Positions 12,339 to 26,687 are shown, counted from the stretch's first letter. The stretch is 64,000 nt of DNA from Pyrocephalus nanus (GCA_038380795.1 CM076270.1:20724001-20788000), one strand, 5' to 3'. Program-made: numbers and translations. Notes: generated from the letters alone by a model not told the origin.

Positions 12339-15300
12339 ACTGCACAATACGCTCTTTTAGACTCTGTGAGCAAATCAAGTCCTGGGGCACAACATATAAA
12401 TATGCCTCACACAGAAGCACAATTCTTTCTAATGAAAAAAAACAATAATAATGAAAAGCCTTTCCTCTAATAAAATTACTAGTAAAAATTATCATTAATG
12501 GCAGGCTCTATAACAAATTCTGTTGCCCTCCTGCTGTCCTCTGCACCTGCTGACTGTCTGGAACAGCCTGCCTCCTGCCTTGTCCAGCTGTTTTAAACAA
12601 TACTTCACCTAACAATGCTTTTTAATGACAGGAGTTCTGGGAGGCTGATTCTCCACGAAGTGTGCTCAGTGTGAAACTGCCCCTCTTTGTCTTTAGGACA
12701 CAGGCAGGAAGCCTGACTCACCTGTTCACTCCTGGTTAACTTGTAGGTCTCTGCAGCACTGTATCATCCCAAATCAGTAGTAAACACAATGAGGTTCATC
12801 ACGGAAGAATTCTGCCAAAATAGCTTTGGATCAAATTGTTTTAGTGGTTCCTACCTGGTCCTCACTACCACAATGAACATAATTGAAGAAAGAAAAACAT
12901 AACTTGGTTTCTCAGGCTTTGCTGCTCCCCGGATACCACAAAAATTAATTGGCCAGGCAGCATTCACAGCCCAGGCTTTACCAAGTGAGAGGAAACCCCC
13001 TCACAGTGGATTTAACACAGAGCATGTACTAATAAATAGGGTGAAGGGAACAGTGAGATTCACCTTGTTGAACACAGAGAGTCTATTTAAAAGTAGCATA
13101 AGGGCAGACTCAGAATTCTGCAGCTGAGTCTGAAAAATGGTTTCGGCAAATGTTGAAGTTACCCCTTGAATGCCGTCCCTGGAGGTCTGTGCCATTTCCA
13201 TCTGGCTGCAGACAGCAGATAGCAGGCCTTCAGTGCAGCAGGGAGATGATCCGCCTTCTGTGCAGCACTGCTTTTATTTGAGCCAAAGCCAGCAAGTCAC
13301 TGGGCTCCCAGCCACCTGACAACGAGAAACACAAATTACAGCAGCAAATGGCCTTTTTAGCATAAACAATGTTTCCAACCTTCTCTGATTCTGCTCTTCT
13401 CTAATTCATGTTTACCGGTTTTGGGGACTAATTCCTCCCATTTTCCTGCCACTCTTTGCATAATTGCATCTGCCTTTACTGATATGCATTGAATTGAGCA
13501 AAAATAAAGAATGAGCATATGAAAAGGATATGAAAACTACGGCAGAACAAGACCCACTTTACAGGTGTCTCTTCCTCATTCCTGAGTACCAAACACAGAC
13601 TGCCTTTGTTTCCCACAGTTAGCTGATATGGCACAAACCCAAACTCATTTTAGGTTACAGGAATCCTTCTGTTGGCTTCAGCACATTTCAGAGCAGAGGT
13701 AAGGCAGGAGAAGTCAGTTACAAAACAACATTTTTACTATTTAACAAGGAACCACTCAAAGCTCACTTTTAGGCAACTTTCAGCAGAACTCAAGGAACAA
13801 GCTGTACTTTACAGCCCTTTCCTCCTGAGACCAATGCTTTATTTTCTAAACCACTAAACTTCATTATCTTTGTTGCAGACCACTAGAGATTTGATCTTAG
13901 TTGTTGTTTAGGCTAAGAAAGAGCTAGGAAATATAACAACAGTGTATTCCTGTATTCAAAGGTGAGTTTGGTCTCCTTGCTCCACTAAGTTTTAAAGCTT
14001 TCCTCCTAAAATTTCTACTAAATTTCTCTCTTCTAAACACTGCTGTTGACAATCAAGGGAAATAAGCAATTGCACACTCTTATAATACTTGAAAGATGTA
14101 AAGCTAATCAAACACCTTCATAGTATTTTCATGAAAGATTGCTGACTTAAAGTATGCATGTGCAATTTGAGTGCTCTAGGAGGTTGTACCATACTCTTAG
14201 AGCTTCAGTAAAGACTCAGTTGCAGAACAGCCTGAATTTATGTGTTCCAATAGAGTTATCAGGTATTGTTTTGGAAGCTTAAAGTCCCTGTTTTTTGGTT
14301 ATATGTCAGCCAATTGTATGGTGATGGTCAGCTAATACTACAGACAGCTGATTACACATCTATGGACCAGAAATCACCTGGAAGGCCATTTCCCAAGACA
14401 TCCCTGGGGCATCCTTTTCCACCATATCCACATACCAATAAGGAATTTTCACACTGCAATGACAAAAGTCTCTTTCTTTTTACCTTCTTTACCGACAATC
14501 CAAACACATTTCTTCTTCATGTGACAAAGTATGCATGCACCAAGTGTCTTTGAGACAAAGATGAGAGTGCAGTCAGGTGACATCACTGCATTCACCTTAG
14601 GCATGTGTCAGATGTACACCCATCACAGTAGACCCTAAGGTGAGGACATTAACATACAGACATCCTATTTAGTAATATGGTGGAGAAGCATCACATTTAA
14701 ACAGCTCTTGATGGCCTCTGATTTTTTTTTTCATTTTCTATAATTTCAGCCTTTTTTCCCAGTGCTTTTTGCTTTAGGGAAAGGGGTTTCTCCTTTATTT
14801 GAAACACAGAACCAAGCTGGAGATCCATAGCTAGATTCCTATTTTAAATGTTCCAGCACTAGGGAATGTCTGGATTTGGAGCTTTGGTTTGACTCACCAC
14901 AAAGTCAGAGTTACTTGAACGTGGCTTATTGAAGCTCATATTTTTTACAGTCCCCCAGTTTTCTGAACTTTGGTGATATGGGGGTTTAATTTGTCTCTGG
15001 TTTTGAAGAGATATCACCCATGTGATAGTATATAATCCTGTTCTGTATTATTTCCTTTAAAATCTGGGAACTCCCCTAATCACAAATAATCACAAAGAAG
15101 AAAACCCAACATGACAATTCATACATCGAAAATGTTAAATTTCCCAGTTCAGTTCGTAACTGCTGTAGTATTTTCGTTTTGTGAAAATAATGTGTATCTG
15201 TTACTCTTAGCAGTTAATAGTTTAATTTCAACATAATTTAAACATGCATATCAAAATATTACTAGTGGGAAGAATGATACAGCTTTTTATAGCGTTTTAT

Positions 15301-18300
15301 TCCTCCCAGAAACGTGGCTATAAAAAAATTAACATTGTCTTGATTATATCCCTTTTATAAACACAGCAGGATTGGGAAAGCATTCCAGGATATATATCTG
15401 TCACTGTAGCTGTATCACCCTATAACTCTGCTTAGCTAAAATCACTCTCTAATCAGAAAGGATAATGGATTTCTTCTGCTGGCACTGAAAGGTGATCGTG
15501 CAAGTGACAGATGTCAAAAGCATCATTCTTTCTGAACTCTCTCCTCACAGCTGAGATTAAATAGAATAGCTTAATTGCACCTTGGGCTCATTTAGACTGT
15601 TTGGAAGAAGGTAAGATTTTAACATCTGTTCTACATTCTTGTAGTCTTAAGCTTGATATTTGCTACCTAGAGAGAGACAAAATGCAGCTTTATTTTCTAT
15701 CTTCTGGGGAGATTTGAAAAACCCAGTAAGATAACCAGGAGAATCTACACATGGGGTTTAAAAGAGATAGCCTGAATAAAGAACAGGGAGAAACACAACC
15801 TAACATTAAGGTTCTCCAAGCTTTGAAGCTGCCTGAAGCATAACACTCTAAGCTGTCTATGAGGGCTTACAATGAGTGGGGGCAAGAACAGCGGTTTGGT
15901 TCTGCCCATCACCCTGCATCGTGGAGAGGAGCCCAGGCACCTGCCTTCCTCCTGTTTGTGCACAGCAGGCTAAGGGCTGTAAGGGAAAGAAAATTAAGGT
16001 CTATAAAGTTACTTCCAAGGCAGTCACAGCAGACATAAGATCAGTTTAGTGCCTTTGTTCTCAGCTGCAGTTCTGTGTGGTGTCTGGGAAATTCCTATTG
16101 AAATCCCAGTCACACAGAAAGACACTTTGGGTACATATGGCATAAGTGCGCTGTTCCTTTTTTATGGGTAACATTTACCTGTAGGGTTTGGCTATCCTAT
16201 AAACTAGCATATAAGACTATCCTCAAGGGCTCTCTCATCAGCAAAGAAAAAAAAAACCATACTTGTAGCTCTCTTGGCTTCTACATTTCCTATTAGAGAA
16301 AACAACTTGCTGCAGTCACACAAAAAGGTAAATAGATATTTCACCATCATATCACTGTTAGCTAGCACTGAGCTTTAAAATTCAACACCATGACCACACT
16401 GAAAGGAAAAGACAAGACAAGAAGAACCCATGTTCCCTGAATCAACAAGTCTTGAATTGCTACAGAAGGATGGGAGAAAAGGATTTGAATTAAGTCTTTC
16501 ACCCAGAATCTACAACATTCAGGCTTTGAGGTAATAGGAAAAAAACATTTCTGCAGATGGGTTGGAGTAACAGGAGGAGAAAATGTGAGAAGTCTGCACA
16601 AGAAAAAAAATACTTTGTACTCAGTCATCAAGCTTATATTAAGTTTGTAGCCAAATAGCTTTATTTTATTTTTCAATTACCAGACAAGCTCATTTATGGA
16701 ATAGCATGGGCTTTGCTTTCCTACAGTTTTTCACATAATAGATAGTTGAAAACCTTTTCCTTTCATGCTTTCAAGTTCTTATTGTACACAATTGTTTTCC
16801 TTGGGGGATTATACCTGATCCCATGAAGCCTTCCCTGCCAAGACAGTCCAGCCTCATTGTGGAATAAGAGCAGACATTGATAGGCAGGGACCACAAGGGA
16901 GGCTGCAGCAGCTCTGGGCCCCTCTCTCCCAGCAGGGTTTTGCTGCTCAGCCTGCAAGGGTCACCTGAGCATGGCTTAAAGGATCTGGAAAGGAGAGGAT
17001 ATCTGAAGGCCAAATATTTTAAAAATGCAAGCCCTTTGCCATTTCTTCATGAACCTCTCCCATCAAATAAAGTAGATTCAACATCGTTTGTTTCTAAATG
17101 TGCTGGAAATGAAAATAACTGCAGTTATTGAAGCTGTGGGAGGTACAATGGATATTTCAGCTGTAACAGGATGAGAATGCCTGTTCAAACGTTCCCTTCA
17201 AGCTCTTTATAGCAAGCAAATCCTCAAAAGAAAACATACTTTGTTAACTTTCATTTGAATACATCCTGCTCCAGCCAGACAGCCCACTTAAAATGACACA
17301 GAGGTAGTAAATTGTTCTAGTGATTGGTTAGCTGGAGTTTAACAGCTTGAGCTTATCAGAGAAGTGATAGGAACAAAAGTGTCGGACATGTCATCATTCA
17401 GACAAGATCTCCTTCTACTCTTCCTGAACCTCAGAGGTGAAGGCCTTTAATTCCTCTTTGCAGTAAAAGATGTGTCATGAAAACAGTGGGAGATGGGCAA
17501 AAGCCACCCAGAAGGGATCTTACTCAACAAGCCTTGCATTTAGCATCCCACAAGAAACCCTGTTAATGTGAATTATGTCAATAGCTGCGGTGCTGTATGG
17601 GTCCATGTTTTTCCAAGAGAGTGTTTTCCTCAAAAAATCCCTTATGAGGAAGAAACAACAGGAGATCTTGTCCTCAAGATATTTCCAATATCTAGCAACT
17701 GAAAGATGATGAGAATCACAGATTTCCTGTTATTTTGTTCTGAGAAACGGCACCCTGAGGCATTAAAATGCCCATGGAAATATGGAGGGCCAGATTTTCA
17801 CAGGCACTCACAGCACACACTGTTGAATGGAGAAATGCTCAATTCCTGTTTTCTGGCCAATCCACTTAGGCTGCTGACTTCTGGCTCTTAATCCCCTCTA
17901 GAGCTCAATGGCTTGTGCCCAATAACACACACGTCACTAAACCCAGCATTGTAAGACAGCTACAAGCTGATCAGAAGCATTTGTAGGTTTGGTTATTTGT
18001 TTGATGTTGCAGTCAACCTTTGAATTGCCTCTGAAGAAACAGGAGTAAATAACACACATCCGGTCTGGCCAAAAGCATTTTATCAATGCCAAAATCTCCA
18101 CAATGTACAAGACTGTACAACAGGCAAGGACAATCCCTCAAAGGCAACTGTGATGGTTGCATGAAAGAGTAACAGAGCTCAATTAACCAATTAAATGGTC
18201 TGCCAAGAGACTAAGAAATTCACTGTTCAAACATATCCAAAGTTAGCCTAAACGGAAAGCATAGAGGTATGGAATATAAGATGGCTTCACAAGAAAACCA

Positions 18301-18654
18301 ATACTACAGGTATCCACTGGTAAGGTATCCCAAAACTGAAGAGTCAAAAGAAACCATAGGTCATGAGAAGGATGGGGAAGCAGACATTTAGTACAGTGAT
18401 GGTGTTCATTTAACACTCTGAAATAAAACACAGTGTGGAAATCCATCAGTCAGGTGTGGCTCTCAGTTGTGGTGGGTATGAAAACAGAGATAACACATCA
18501 TATTCTCCCTCCTAGGGTGTTATTGCAGGAGATTCTATGTATGACATACTAATTTGAGCTTCAGGGAAAAGAATCCAACATATCACAATTTAACATTAGA
18601 TGTAAAGCTTCCTGATTCAACCTCCCCTCCTGTGTTTCTCTGGTTTGTTTTCCA

Positions 18655-19680
18655 AAACATAGCTATAGTGAAATCAGATGGATTTATGAAAGGGAAATCA
18701 TTGCAGACCAACCTGACAGCATTCTATTATCACACAGCTAGAGCAGAGGATGAAGGGAGAACTGTGGATCTTGTTTACCTTGACTCATTCAAAGCTTTTG
18801 ACGTTGTCTGCCATAATATCCTCACAAACAACAGTGGGGCCCACGTGGTTTAACATCCTCACGCTGGGACAGGGTGCACCTTCTCAAATTTGCAGATGAT
18901 ACACAGCTAGAAGGGCTGATGCACCAGCTGGCTGTGCTGCCACAGAGAGGCTCAAGGGAATGCTGGGGAAATGGGAGCAATGGAGAAACTTTCCCTTCAA
19001 CAGAGGGAAGTGCCTCTGAGGAGCAATAATCTCCTGCACCAGAATAAGGTGGGGACTGACCAGCTGAAAAGCAGGTTTTTTAGAGAAAGTCCTGGGGCTC
19101 CTGGTGGACACCACAGTGACCACAAATCAGTAGTGCATCTCTACAGCAGAGATAAGCAGATATCAGCACGTATCTGGAAATCTGTGCCCAGTGCTGAGCT
19201 CTCCAGGACAGGAGAAACACAGAGACACGAGAGCAGGTAAAGCAAAAGGCTACAAAGATGATTATAAGAGACTGCAGCATCTGAAAGATAAGGAGAGGCT
19301 GAGAAGATTGAGGTTATTCAATCTGAAGAAGATAATGCTGGGGGGGAGGAAGGGAGGGCAAATAAAAAATAAATGCCTGATGGGAGGGAGTACGGAGATG
19401 AAGCCAGGCTCTTCTTAGTAGTATCCAGTAACAGGTGACAGGACAGGAGGCAACAGGCACAAACTGACTAAAAGGAAATTCCATTCACACATATGAGAAC
19501 ACTTTTTCTGTGAGGGGGCCCAAAGAGTAGAACAGGCTGCCCAGAGAGGTTGTGGAGCCTCCATTCTTGGAGGTAACACAAATCCTGATTACTTTTAGGC
19601 AGCCTTGTAGCTGATCCTACTTTGAGGAGTTGGACTAGACAGTCTCTGGATGTCCCTTCCAACCTCAACTGTTCTATGAA
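18655..19680 (+). mobile_element. CR1 LINE fragment, reverse transcriptase to 3' end, internally deleted
   Basis: This is the remains of the second open reading frame of a CR1 non-LTR retrotransposon, with most of the conserved region up to the 3' end. In the plus frame around 18,689-18,820 the translation carries the CR1/LINE block 'DLVYLDSFKAFDVVCHNIL' (Asp codon at 18,767; KAFD at 18,791-18,802), part of the reverse-transcriptase fold. The catalytic-type motif KFADDT is encoded at 18,886-18,903. Between the two, at about 18,830, the sequence jumps over roughly a hundred bases or more that CR1 consensus elements have there, so the blocks are close together and the frame is broken. The downstream part matches the CR1 3' region block by block ('GAGAGGCTGAGAAGATTGAGG', 'AGAACAGGCTGCCCAGAGAG', 'GGAGTTGGACTAGACA', 'CCCTTCCAACCT') and ends in GTTCTATGA. 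It is inactive: 5' truncated, deleted and frameshifted. Identification as CR1 is firm; the subfamily is not assigned. Confidence 0.93.
19339..19359 (+). repeat. G-rich run within the CR1 fragment
   Basis: G runs separated by one or two A interrupt the CR1 sequence where the consensus has a mixed purine stretch. It looks like local slippage after insertion. Confidence 0.5.
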
Positions 19681-20610
19681 AACATGCCAATCACAGTTAG
19701 AATCTATGAAAAATAAAGGCATCCATAAAGTGTCGAGTTTCTGTCTACATTTACCAAGAATGTATTTACTGCAGGTTTCACATTTACCTTGAGGCTCTCT
19801 GCAACTTTTCAGCAAAGTATCTGTAACTTATGTACACTACCAAAAGAAAAGCAAACCTTGTGGCTAAGTGTAACATTAAACAGATTTTAATGTCCATGAT
19901 GCAGTAGGTGGTGGTGTTAAAGAGAAAAGTTTTCAATGAAGCTTTTCACTCCAATGCACTTGGACTGTCTCAAGCCTCACCATACATACATTCACTTACA
20001 GATCTCTGTATCTAAGGGACTGTCCTCTGTGGTTTACACAGTTTGCTTGCTCTTTTTGGCAAAATCCAGGAGGTGTTTGATACTTCTCTTTATTTCTACC
20101 AGTATTCTCACAACTTACCCCTCCTTATATAATGTCTCTTCTTTGTTTCTGATTTTTCTCTTTCACCTTTTGCTCTTCCCAGCGTGTGATTTTGAGTCAG
20201 TTGACATGTCATGATAGCCATAACACATCTGAAAACAATCTGAAATTCCTAGTCCTATCAGTTCAGTGCCAAAGACAGCCATTTTGTATACAATTTGGCA
20301 GAGGCTAATCTAACTCTTCACATCTGTTTTCCCTTTATTTTTTTCCTTTTTTTAAAAAAAAATTTCCTTTTCTTTTTCAGGGAGGGATAGAGGATTTGGA
20401 ATAGGTAACCGAATCAAAACTTCGGGCAAAAAAGAAGCCAGAGCCTCTTATAGTAATTTCCTGAGGTCCAGAAATGCATAATTGCCTGTTGCTGCTGTTC
20501 TAATTCCAGACTTAGTCAGCAGTATGGCAAGGGAAACCATAGTAGCTCAAGAACACAAAGAGATACAGATAAACTCCAAAGAGTCATTAAGCCCCCCCAA
20601 ACCAGCTGCA

Positions 20611-20643
20611 GGTCTGTAGGCCTGCCTGTCTGTAGGTCTGTAA
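20611..20643. repeat. Short imperfect tandem of GGTCTGTA-type units
   Basis: GGTCTGTA occurs at the start and end of this stretch, with GGCCTGCC and TGTCTGTA-like units between them. It totals about four imperfect 8-base units. It is a minor microsatellite with no sign of function. Confidence 0.6.
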
Positions 20644-23600
20644 ACTCTGCTTCTCTGAGAGGGAAACTCATCCCTAACTCCAAAGTGACATTTAGAAATA
20701 AATTCATAGAAAGAATACAAGTTTAAAGGAAAATCTGCTGGAATCTGACCATTCCAGCACATGCAATGTTTGTAATAAATCCTCCAGTAGTTTGTACTCT
20801 TCGTTGCAGATGTCCATAAGCTATTTGCTTATTTTCCCAAGGTATTTAAGATATTCAAACATTTTTTTTTTTCCCGGAAATGCTGATATGAATTGTATGG
20901 ACAAAGTAAACAGAGTACTCTGTTAGAGTTTCCCTTTTTACAAATGAGCCATAAAATTGTCCATTAATCAGCATTGCTTCCCCAGGGGTTGAACTGCATT
21001 GTTGAGGTTTCCTTTTCCATTTCTGATCCCTGTTGAGGAGATTAAAAAAAAAAAAATCACAATGCAGTAAACCAAAAAGAATAGGCCTTTGAAAACTGCC
21101 CTACTCTCCACAGCCCTTGGGCAGAGCTGGAGTTTCATCAGTGGTGGAGAATTCTAAATTTAAGCACTGCCTATTTTCATCCCTTACCTTCTAGTAAAAT
21201 AATAGCCCTATCATGGCTCCTTCACTTCCCATCCAGAGAACACGGTGTTCCTACCTATTTAAATTACTCCAACAAGTTCCTTAGAACAATAAAAAGGCCG
21301 TTTAAGGTCTCCTGAGGTAAGTATCTACAACCGGGGAAATAATGAAAAGCTGAGAGAATTTACTGGGAACCTGGCATTTCAGAGCTTTGTCTCCTGTTAA
21401 TTCCTGAGCAAGGTGTCAGTTCTGACAGCGCTTGAATTTATCTGGAGGGCATATCCTTTTAAAACAGGGCAGAAAGAAATATCCATCTATTGTACCTGTC
21501 ACTCCTCAACGTGTGCTGTCTGCAGGCACAGGGTCAGCCAGCCTTGGATCTTTGAAGATCCAACTCGTTGCCCAGGACGGCCAAGTCTGCACCTGGTTTT
21601 GAAGGTGCACAACGGGAGCGGGGTTGAGGAGTCAGTCTCAGTTGCCACAGGTTTTACACCTCACTTTGCTGTGTTTTTTTTTAAATAAGTAGAAAGGTCA
21701 CAAGGCTTACGGGGGAGCACTGCTGTAAAATAGCACAAAATGAACAAAGTGCAGCAAAGTGTGCGTGTTCGTGCCACCTGTAGAACTGGCCTCTAGCTGC
21801 CATAGATTTGCTAACTGTCATCTAAAAGCTAATGCCTTTGTCCTCTAAGTGTTAGATAATTTAATACAAACTTTTCAATTCACACTGGCGAAAATTAAAA
21901 CTTGGGGGTTTATATTGCCTCTTCTGCCTTCCCTGTCTTTCCCTATCTGTCACACATTTGGGGGGAGATGACATAAGCTCCTTGCAGGGGTATATTTTTA
22001 GCAGAGCAGCTTATTTAGCATGCAAACCAAATACATAATCAAAGTGGGTTTTTTTTTTAAAGGGAAAGTCATCTCAAGGTTGACTTAAAAGCCAAACAGC
22101 TTTATCTCACCAAAGTCTCGGTTAAGTGCTGCAGTGTGTAGCCCTATGTGTAAGATGAGTGCTCTTTCCAGTGAGGCTGTGTTGATCTATGATCTAATCT
22201 AGGCTCTTTAAATAAGCTTTTAAGTGTGTAACTAAGAACCCCTTTATCTGTTATTAATGTCTCGTTCTGTTATCACTGCAAGCAATTTAAATATACTGGT
22301 CATATGTGATGAATTCCTCTGCAGATTTCCTTTCCTCCCAAAAATATATGAAGCTTGGTAAGGAACTTTTTTTTTCCTTCTACATTCCTTATGAGCTCAG
22401 TAGCATTCTAACAACATTAGCCTCATGCACATAAAACCCTGAAATGTCTGGACATGCATGCAATGTGACTCACTCACACCTAGGGAACAAGTTCTCTCAT
22501 TCAAAGACTACAGAAGTGTGAGTTTCTTGAATCACTGATTTTATTAGTACAAACATGCTGAACTTTACTGACATACCTTTTACTTTATTGGCGTACCTTA
22601 TTTTATACGTCTTAAAGACCTTGGCAGGTTTTCCACAGTTAATTTAATCGAGATAACATTCAGGGGAGAAAATAGAATACCACACTAAATCATAAAAGGA
22701 ATTTCTCCTAATCTCTCGTGTTAGCAGTGGCTGACCTAAGAAGGTACTTGTCACATAACTGGCTTTTTCTCATAGGGGTTTATTTATTCTTGTCTAAAGC
22801 CAAATCTTACCACAGCAGTGACTCCAGTTCAGTCTGAGCTGTGGGAAATGTCTTTAATTTTCACATACTGTTAGGGAAGCCCTGTGTCCTGCATGAAACC
22901 TAAAGCAATACTCATTATGCATATTTGCATTGGCTTCTGTGTCACCCAGGAAAAATGTTCTTTAAAAAGAGCAAATAAAGGAAAAGCTGCTAGAAACAAT
23001 TAACTGCTTTGGGAACAGTACCTGCCAAGTCAGCTTTTAACTTGTATATCCAGTTGCCAGAGAATTTGATCCTCTCCATAGCACATTGCATCTGACTTAT
23101 CCTGTTGCATCTCAGAACTGCTGAGCCTTCTTCAGTGGACAAAAAGAAAGATATCATAAAGGTCACATCTACCTTTCTACCCCTTCTAAATCTTCCAGCC
23201 CCAGAAAAGAAAGGTGTTTTTTTTTCTTAAACACATAGTCTGCTGCAATGACAGATATTTAGCTAAGTGGTGAGATAAACAAATATGCAAAAGTTAAAAT
23301 CAGGATTACAGTTCTGTTCTTGCTTAAATAAAAACACCTGATGAAGTATTTTATTCTGACCTTCAACTGTCTTATCCATAATCAACTGAGACTTACAATC
23401 CCTCAACAGGTATTATACTGATGAGAATTTTCTGTGCTAGCTAAGAAGGCTTAAGCAAGTTTTGACTTCTTTGTTAACAAGGAAGTGCCTCTAGACAATT
23501 TCAGTCACAGCCCCTGTACCTCCCTCCAGCAAACTATTGCAAAACTGGTTCAGTAGTATGATCCTGATGCCTTATTTATGCCAAGTCAGTGACCAAAAGC

Positions 23601-26565
23601 AGCTCTAAAAGCAGTTAAACAAAAAGAATAAAAGAATAAGTGTAGAAAATTCAGAATGAGCCTGAAAGTCTCGTCCTACTATGTTTTTATATGGAGATAT
23701 AAATCCAGTTAGGAGTGGATAATGTTGTAATTCAGCAATATCTGATTTTCCATTGCTTAGAGATTCAAGAACAGTCATTTCATCTTGTTCACACTGACAC
23801 ACACAGGCATACCCACATCCTTATATGTGCATGCACACATACAGAGCAGAGAAAACAAGAAATCAGAGTTTCAAAAAACACCTCTATAAAGCATCATTAA
23901 AGCAGAAGGTGCAAAGCTTGGAAATGTTAAACCCGGTGTTAACAGTGAGTTTGTACCCAGCTCTTTGTGAGAACTGATCCGTAAATAGTGTACCACATTT
24001 TTAATGGACATTCTTGTCTCTTAATTCATAACCCTGAGTCTTAAAACTGCATCATAAAGGCTCCTATCACAACTTAACATGCTACCAAATTGTGATATGC
24101 CAAATTCCAGACAAGAAAGCATTAAAATCATAAATTCCTTCAATGAATGTTACTAAGTCTGATGTTTCAGAAACAAAGCTCAGCTAATTGCATCCTAATA
24201 CATAAGCTCAAGCCAGTACAAAACATAATTTGCATTACACTTAGCAAGCCTTAGTAAAAGACCCAAGGATGTAGGGTCTTATAATTCCTTATAATAGTTA
24301 CTAGGAAAGAGTGAATTCTGTACTGACATGTCTTGCCTCATCTTTCTAAATCCATTTTATAACTGTAAAATATCTCCTTCATTGCCCTCTTGCTTCCAGT
24401 ACTGACTTGATATTTTTTTTCTCTCCTTTTTCTTTTTTTTTAATTCCTTGCTCTGTTAACAACCTTTGCAATGCAGAGGGTCTTGCTGGAAAAAAAAATA
24501 AAATGCCTGGAGCCTTCATATCATTTGCATATCATTTTAAATACATTTACATCACATTTTAATCAAGGAAAATGCAAACGCACGGTTATAACTTTTTATT
24601 TATAGAGTTCTTATAAGGCACTCAGCAAAACATACAGACAAAATATGACCTCAAGGCTGAAAAGGAAAAAGTAGCAGTGAGAAGACTGTTAGCATGTCTT
24701 GAAAATCCATCTGATAATTGTCCTGCTTTACATTTAGCTATTATTGTTTGAGGCTATTTAGGAACTTGTAATGTTTTGATTTAATCAGTTTTATGATAGA
24801 AAAAGTCTGTCTACAAGTACCCACAAAGCAGCTCATGCATAGAGCACACATGACTCTCTTAGTTCTGGATGTCATCTGGCAGAAACCTGCTGGGACAGAG
24901 ATGCTCTAACTCAAGGGTGCTTGCAGTGGACAGATTCTTGACAAATCTCATGTGATCCTCACCCTCAGATTTCAAATTTCTGCTGCAAATAACACCCCAG
25001 ATAACCTGACATCTATTGCATCTCCTCAAATTGCCATGATATGGTCCTGCATCTCACATGTCCTGGAAATATGTTGCTGGTAAGGGGGAAGGGTCATGAT
25101 AGCAAAGTTGGACACGAAAAAGGTGTTCTGCTCTTCCTCACACCACCTTGTCACCCACTCACAAGTCTTCCCACCCAAGCCTCCTCAACAGCTGCCAGAA
25201 GATTCAGTACTTCCCCTCCCTAACTCCCCCTCCAAAAATTCCAGCGGCTGACTCCCCTCTGCCTCCCAGCTTAAAGGCTGCTGTGATCTGCTGAGGGGCA
25301 AATTTCAAGGGAGCTCTACAATTACAGACACAGCCTCAATACTGGAGAAATTTTGTAAGGTTGTGCCTTGAAAAATCAAGCAATGCCAGAATTAAAGCCA
25401 TCAGAAGAATTCTGATTCTCAGAACTACACTGAAAGTCTCAGTGAGAACCTGTGATGGAAATAAGACATGATTGGCGCTAGATTTTAACTACATTAAAAA
25501 TGTTCATTTGCCTCACCCAAAAAGTTAAAGCTGAAAATTTTGGCAGAATTAAAATCCTGAGACAACTTTATCCAAAATATTTTCCAAAATGTGACATTCC
25601 CAAAAGGAAATACCTTTAATCAGATTTCCTCCTGGGCCTCTGGAAACCGGAGAAGCAGCTGATTGAAATCAAGAAGATTCTTCTTGGCTTAAAAACTACT
25701 CACAAATAAAACAAATAAGAAAGTCACATCTTCAGTAAGTTTGTCCATCTTGAACACTGAATGAGCTGACTCTCCTGCTTGAAAGGAAAGAAGCAGGTAT
25801 AAAACAACGGATGTAGTGATGATATTCTACAAAAGTGATGCTTCTGATATGTGAGCTCCATAAATATCTGCCTCAATCTGACAAACCATGCTATGAGATT
25901 GAGTGGATATTTGTAAAACGCTTAGTGATTCCTGGCTGAAATGCCCTTTTAAAGTATTACTGTTCTTGTTGGAGAAAATAGGAAAGGCCAGAGTCTTACT
26001 AAAGTAAAGGCACAGAAAACACAGGAAATATGTAAGAAAAAGAACAACAAACACTGTGATACTTTAAAAAACGCTGCTTCTAAAGGCATCACTTCCTGCT
26101 CCGTGGTTGGTCTACCTTTTTATTTTTGCAATCTTCACAAAACATCAGTGTTTCAGACTTATGTCTTATTCACATGACAGAGATATTGTATAAACTAATT
26201 ATCTTTCAGGGCAGCAAAATAAATGAAACTGCTACTGCACTATATAAATTTTGCTTTGGGGCTTTAAGGACAGCAATGATACAGGAGAATAATCTGCTCA
26301 AGCATACACTGGTCTTCCAAGAAGGGAATCAAGACCTTCCTTCTTTCTTCTGGAAAATATAGAGCTTCTCAGGTAATAAAGCAGCACTGGTGTGACTGAG
26401 GCACAAGATCTCAACCAAGTGACTCTGGACTGTGCTTTGTGCCTGCCCACCCTCCAAAGCCCATAAAGAGGGAGGATAGAGAACTTGTGAGGAAGGAGGT
26501 GCAAGTCAGAGCCAGAGCAGAGCTTTTAGCTGAAAGTGAAAGTTAAAAACTGAACTCTGTGCGTT

Positions 26566-26687
26566 TGGGGTTTGGGATTTATTTTGGTTTATCGGTGTTT
26601 TGGCTTATGGTTAGGGATTTGGGTCTGTTGGGTTTTTTAAGTATTAAAATAAAAAACAAACAAACAAACAAGCAAAAAAATTGCTTG
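26566..26687. repeat. GT-rich segment next to (CAAA)n and a 7-base hairpin
   Basis: From 26,566 to 26,632 the plus strand is nearly free of C and has repeated GGG or GGGG runs separated by T-rich spacers. It is followed by (CAAA) units at 26,657-26,670 and then a perfect inverted repeat CAAGCAA-AAAAA-TTGCTTG (26,669-26,687). The T/G-rich part and the C/A-rich part are roughly complementary, so the whole can fold back on itself. It may be a simple-repeat pair that arose by inverted slippage. No transposable element is recognised. Confidence 0.65.

Larger units (their letters stand above)
8991..18654. other. Long unique AT-rich stretch with simple repeats
   Basis: No gene is supportable. The longest frame is 117 codons on the minus strand (9,242-9,595), with no recognised domain. 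GC-richer patches lie at about 9,180-9,600, 10,960-11,170 and 16,800-17,000; each carries overlapping frames on both strands. The named repeats inside (A19/T19 pair, CAAA-rich tract, 17-base hairpin) are listed separately. The minus-strand frames at 11,964-12,257, rich in Phe, Val, Leu and Gly, are translations of the low-complexity tract and not a membrane protein. No other mobile element was recognised. Confidence 0.55.

Noticed and set aside
18554..18853. A cellular gene from the 99-codon frame with YLDSFKAFD
   Set aside because: The motif and flanks are those of the CR1 reverse transcriptase. The frame is broken by a deletion at about 18,830.
20381..20404. A 24-base microexon between a CAG acceptor and a GTAACC donor
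   Set aside because: The acceptor is good, but so short a segment cannot be told from chance, and two of three frames hit a stop inside it.
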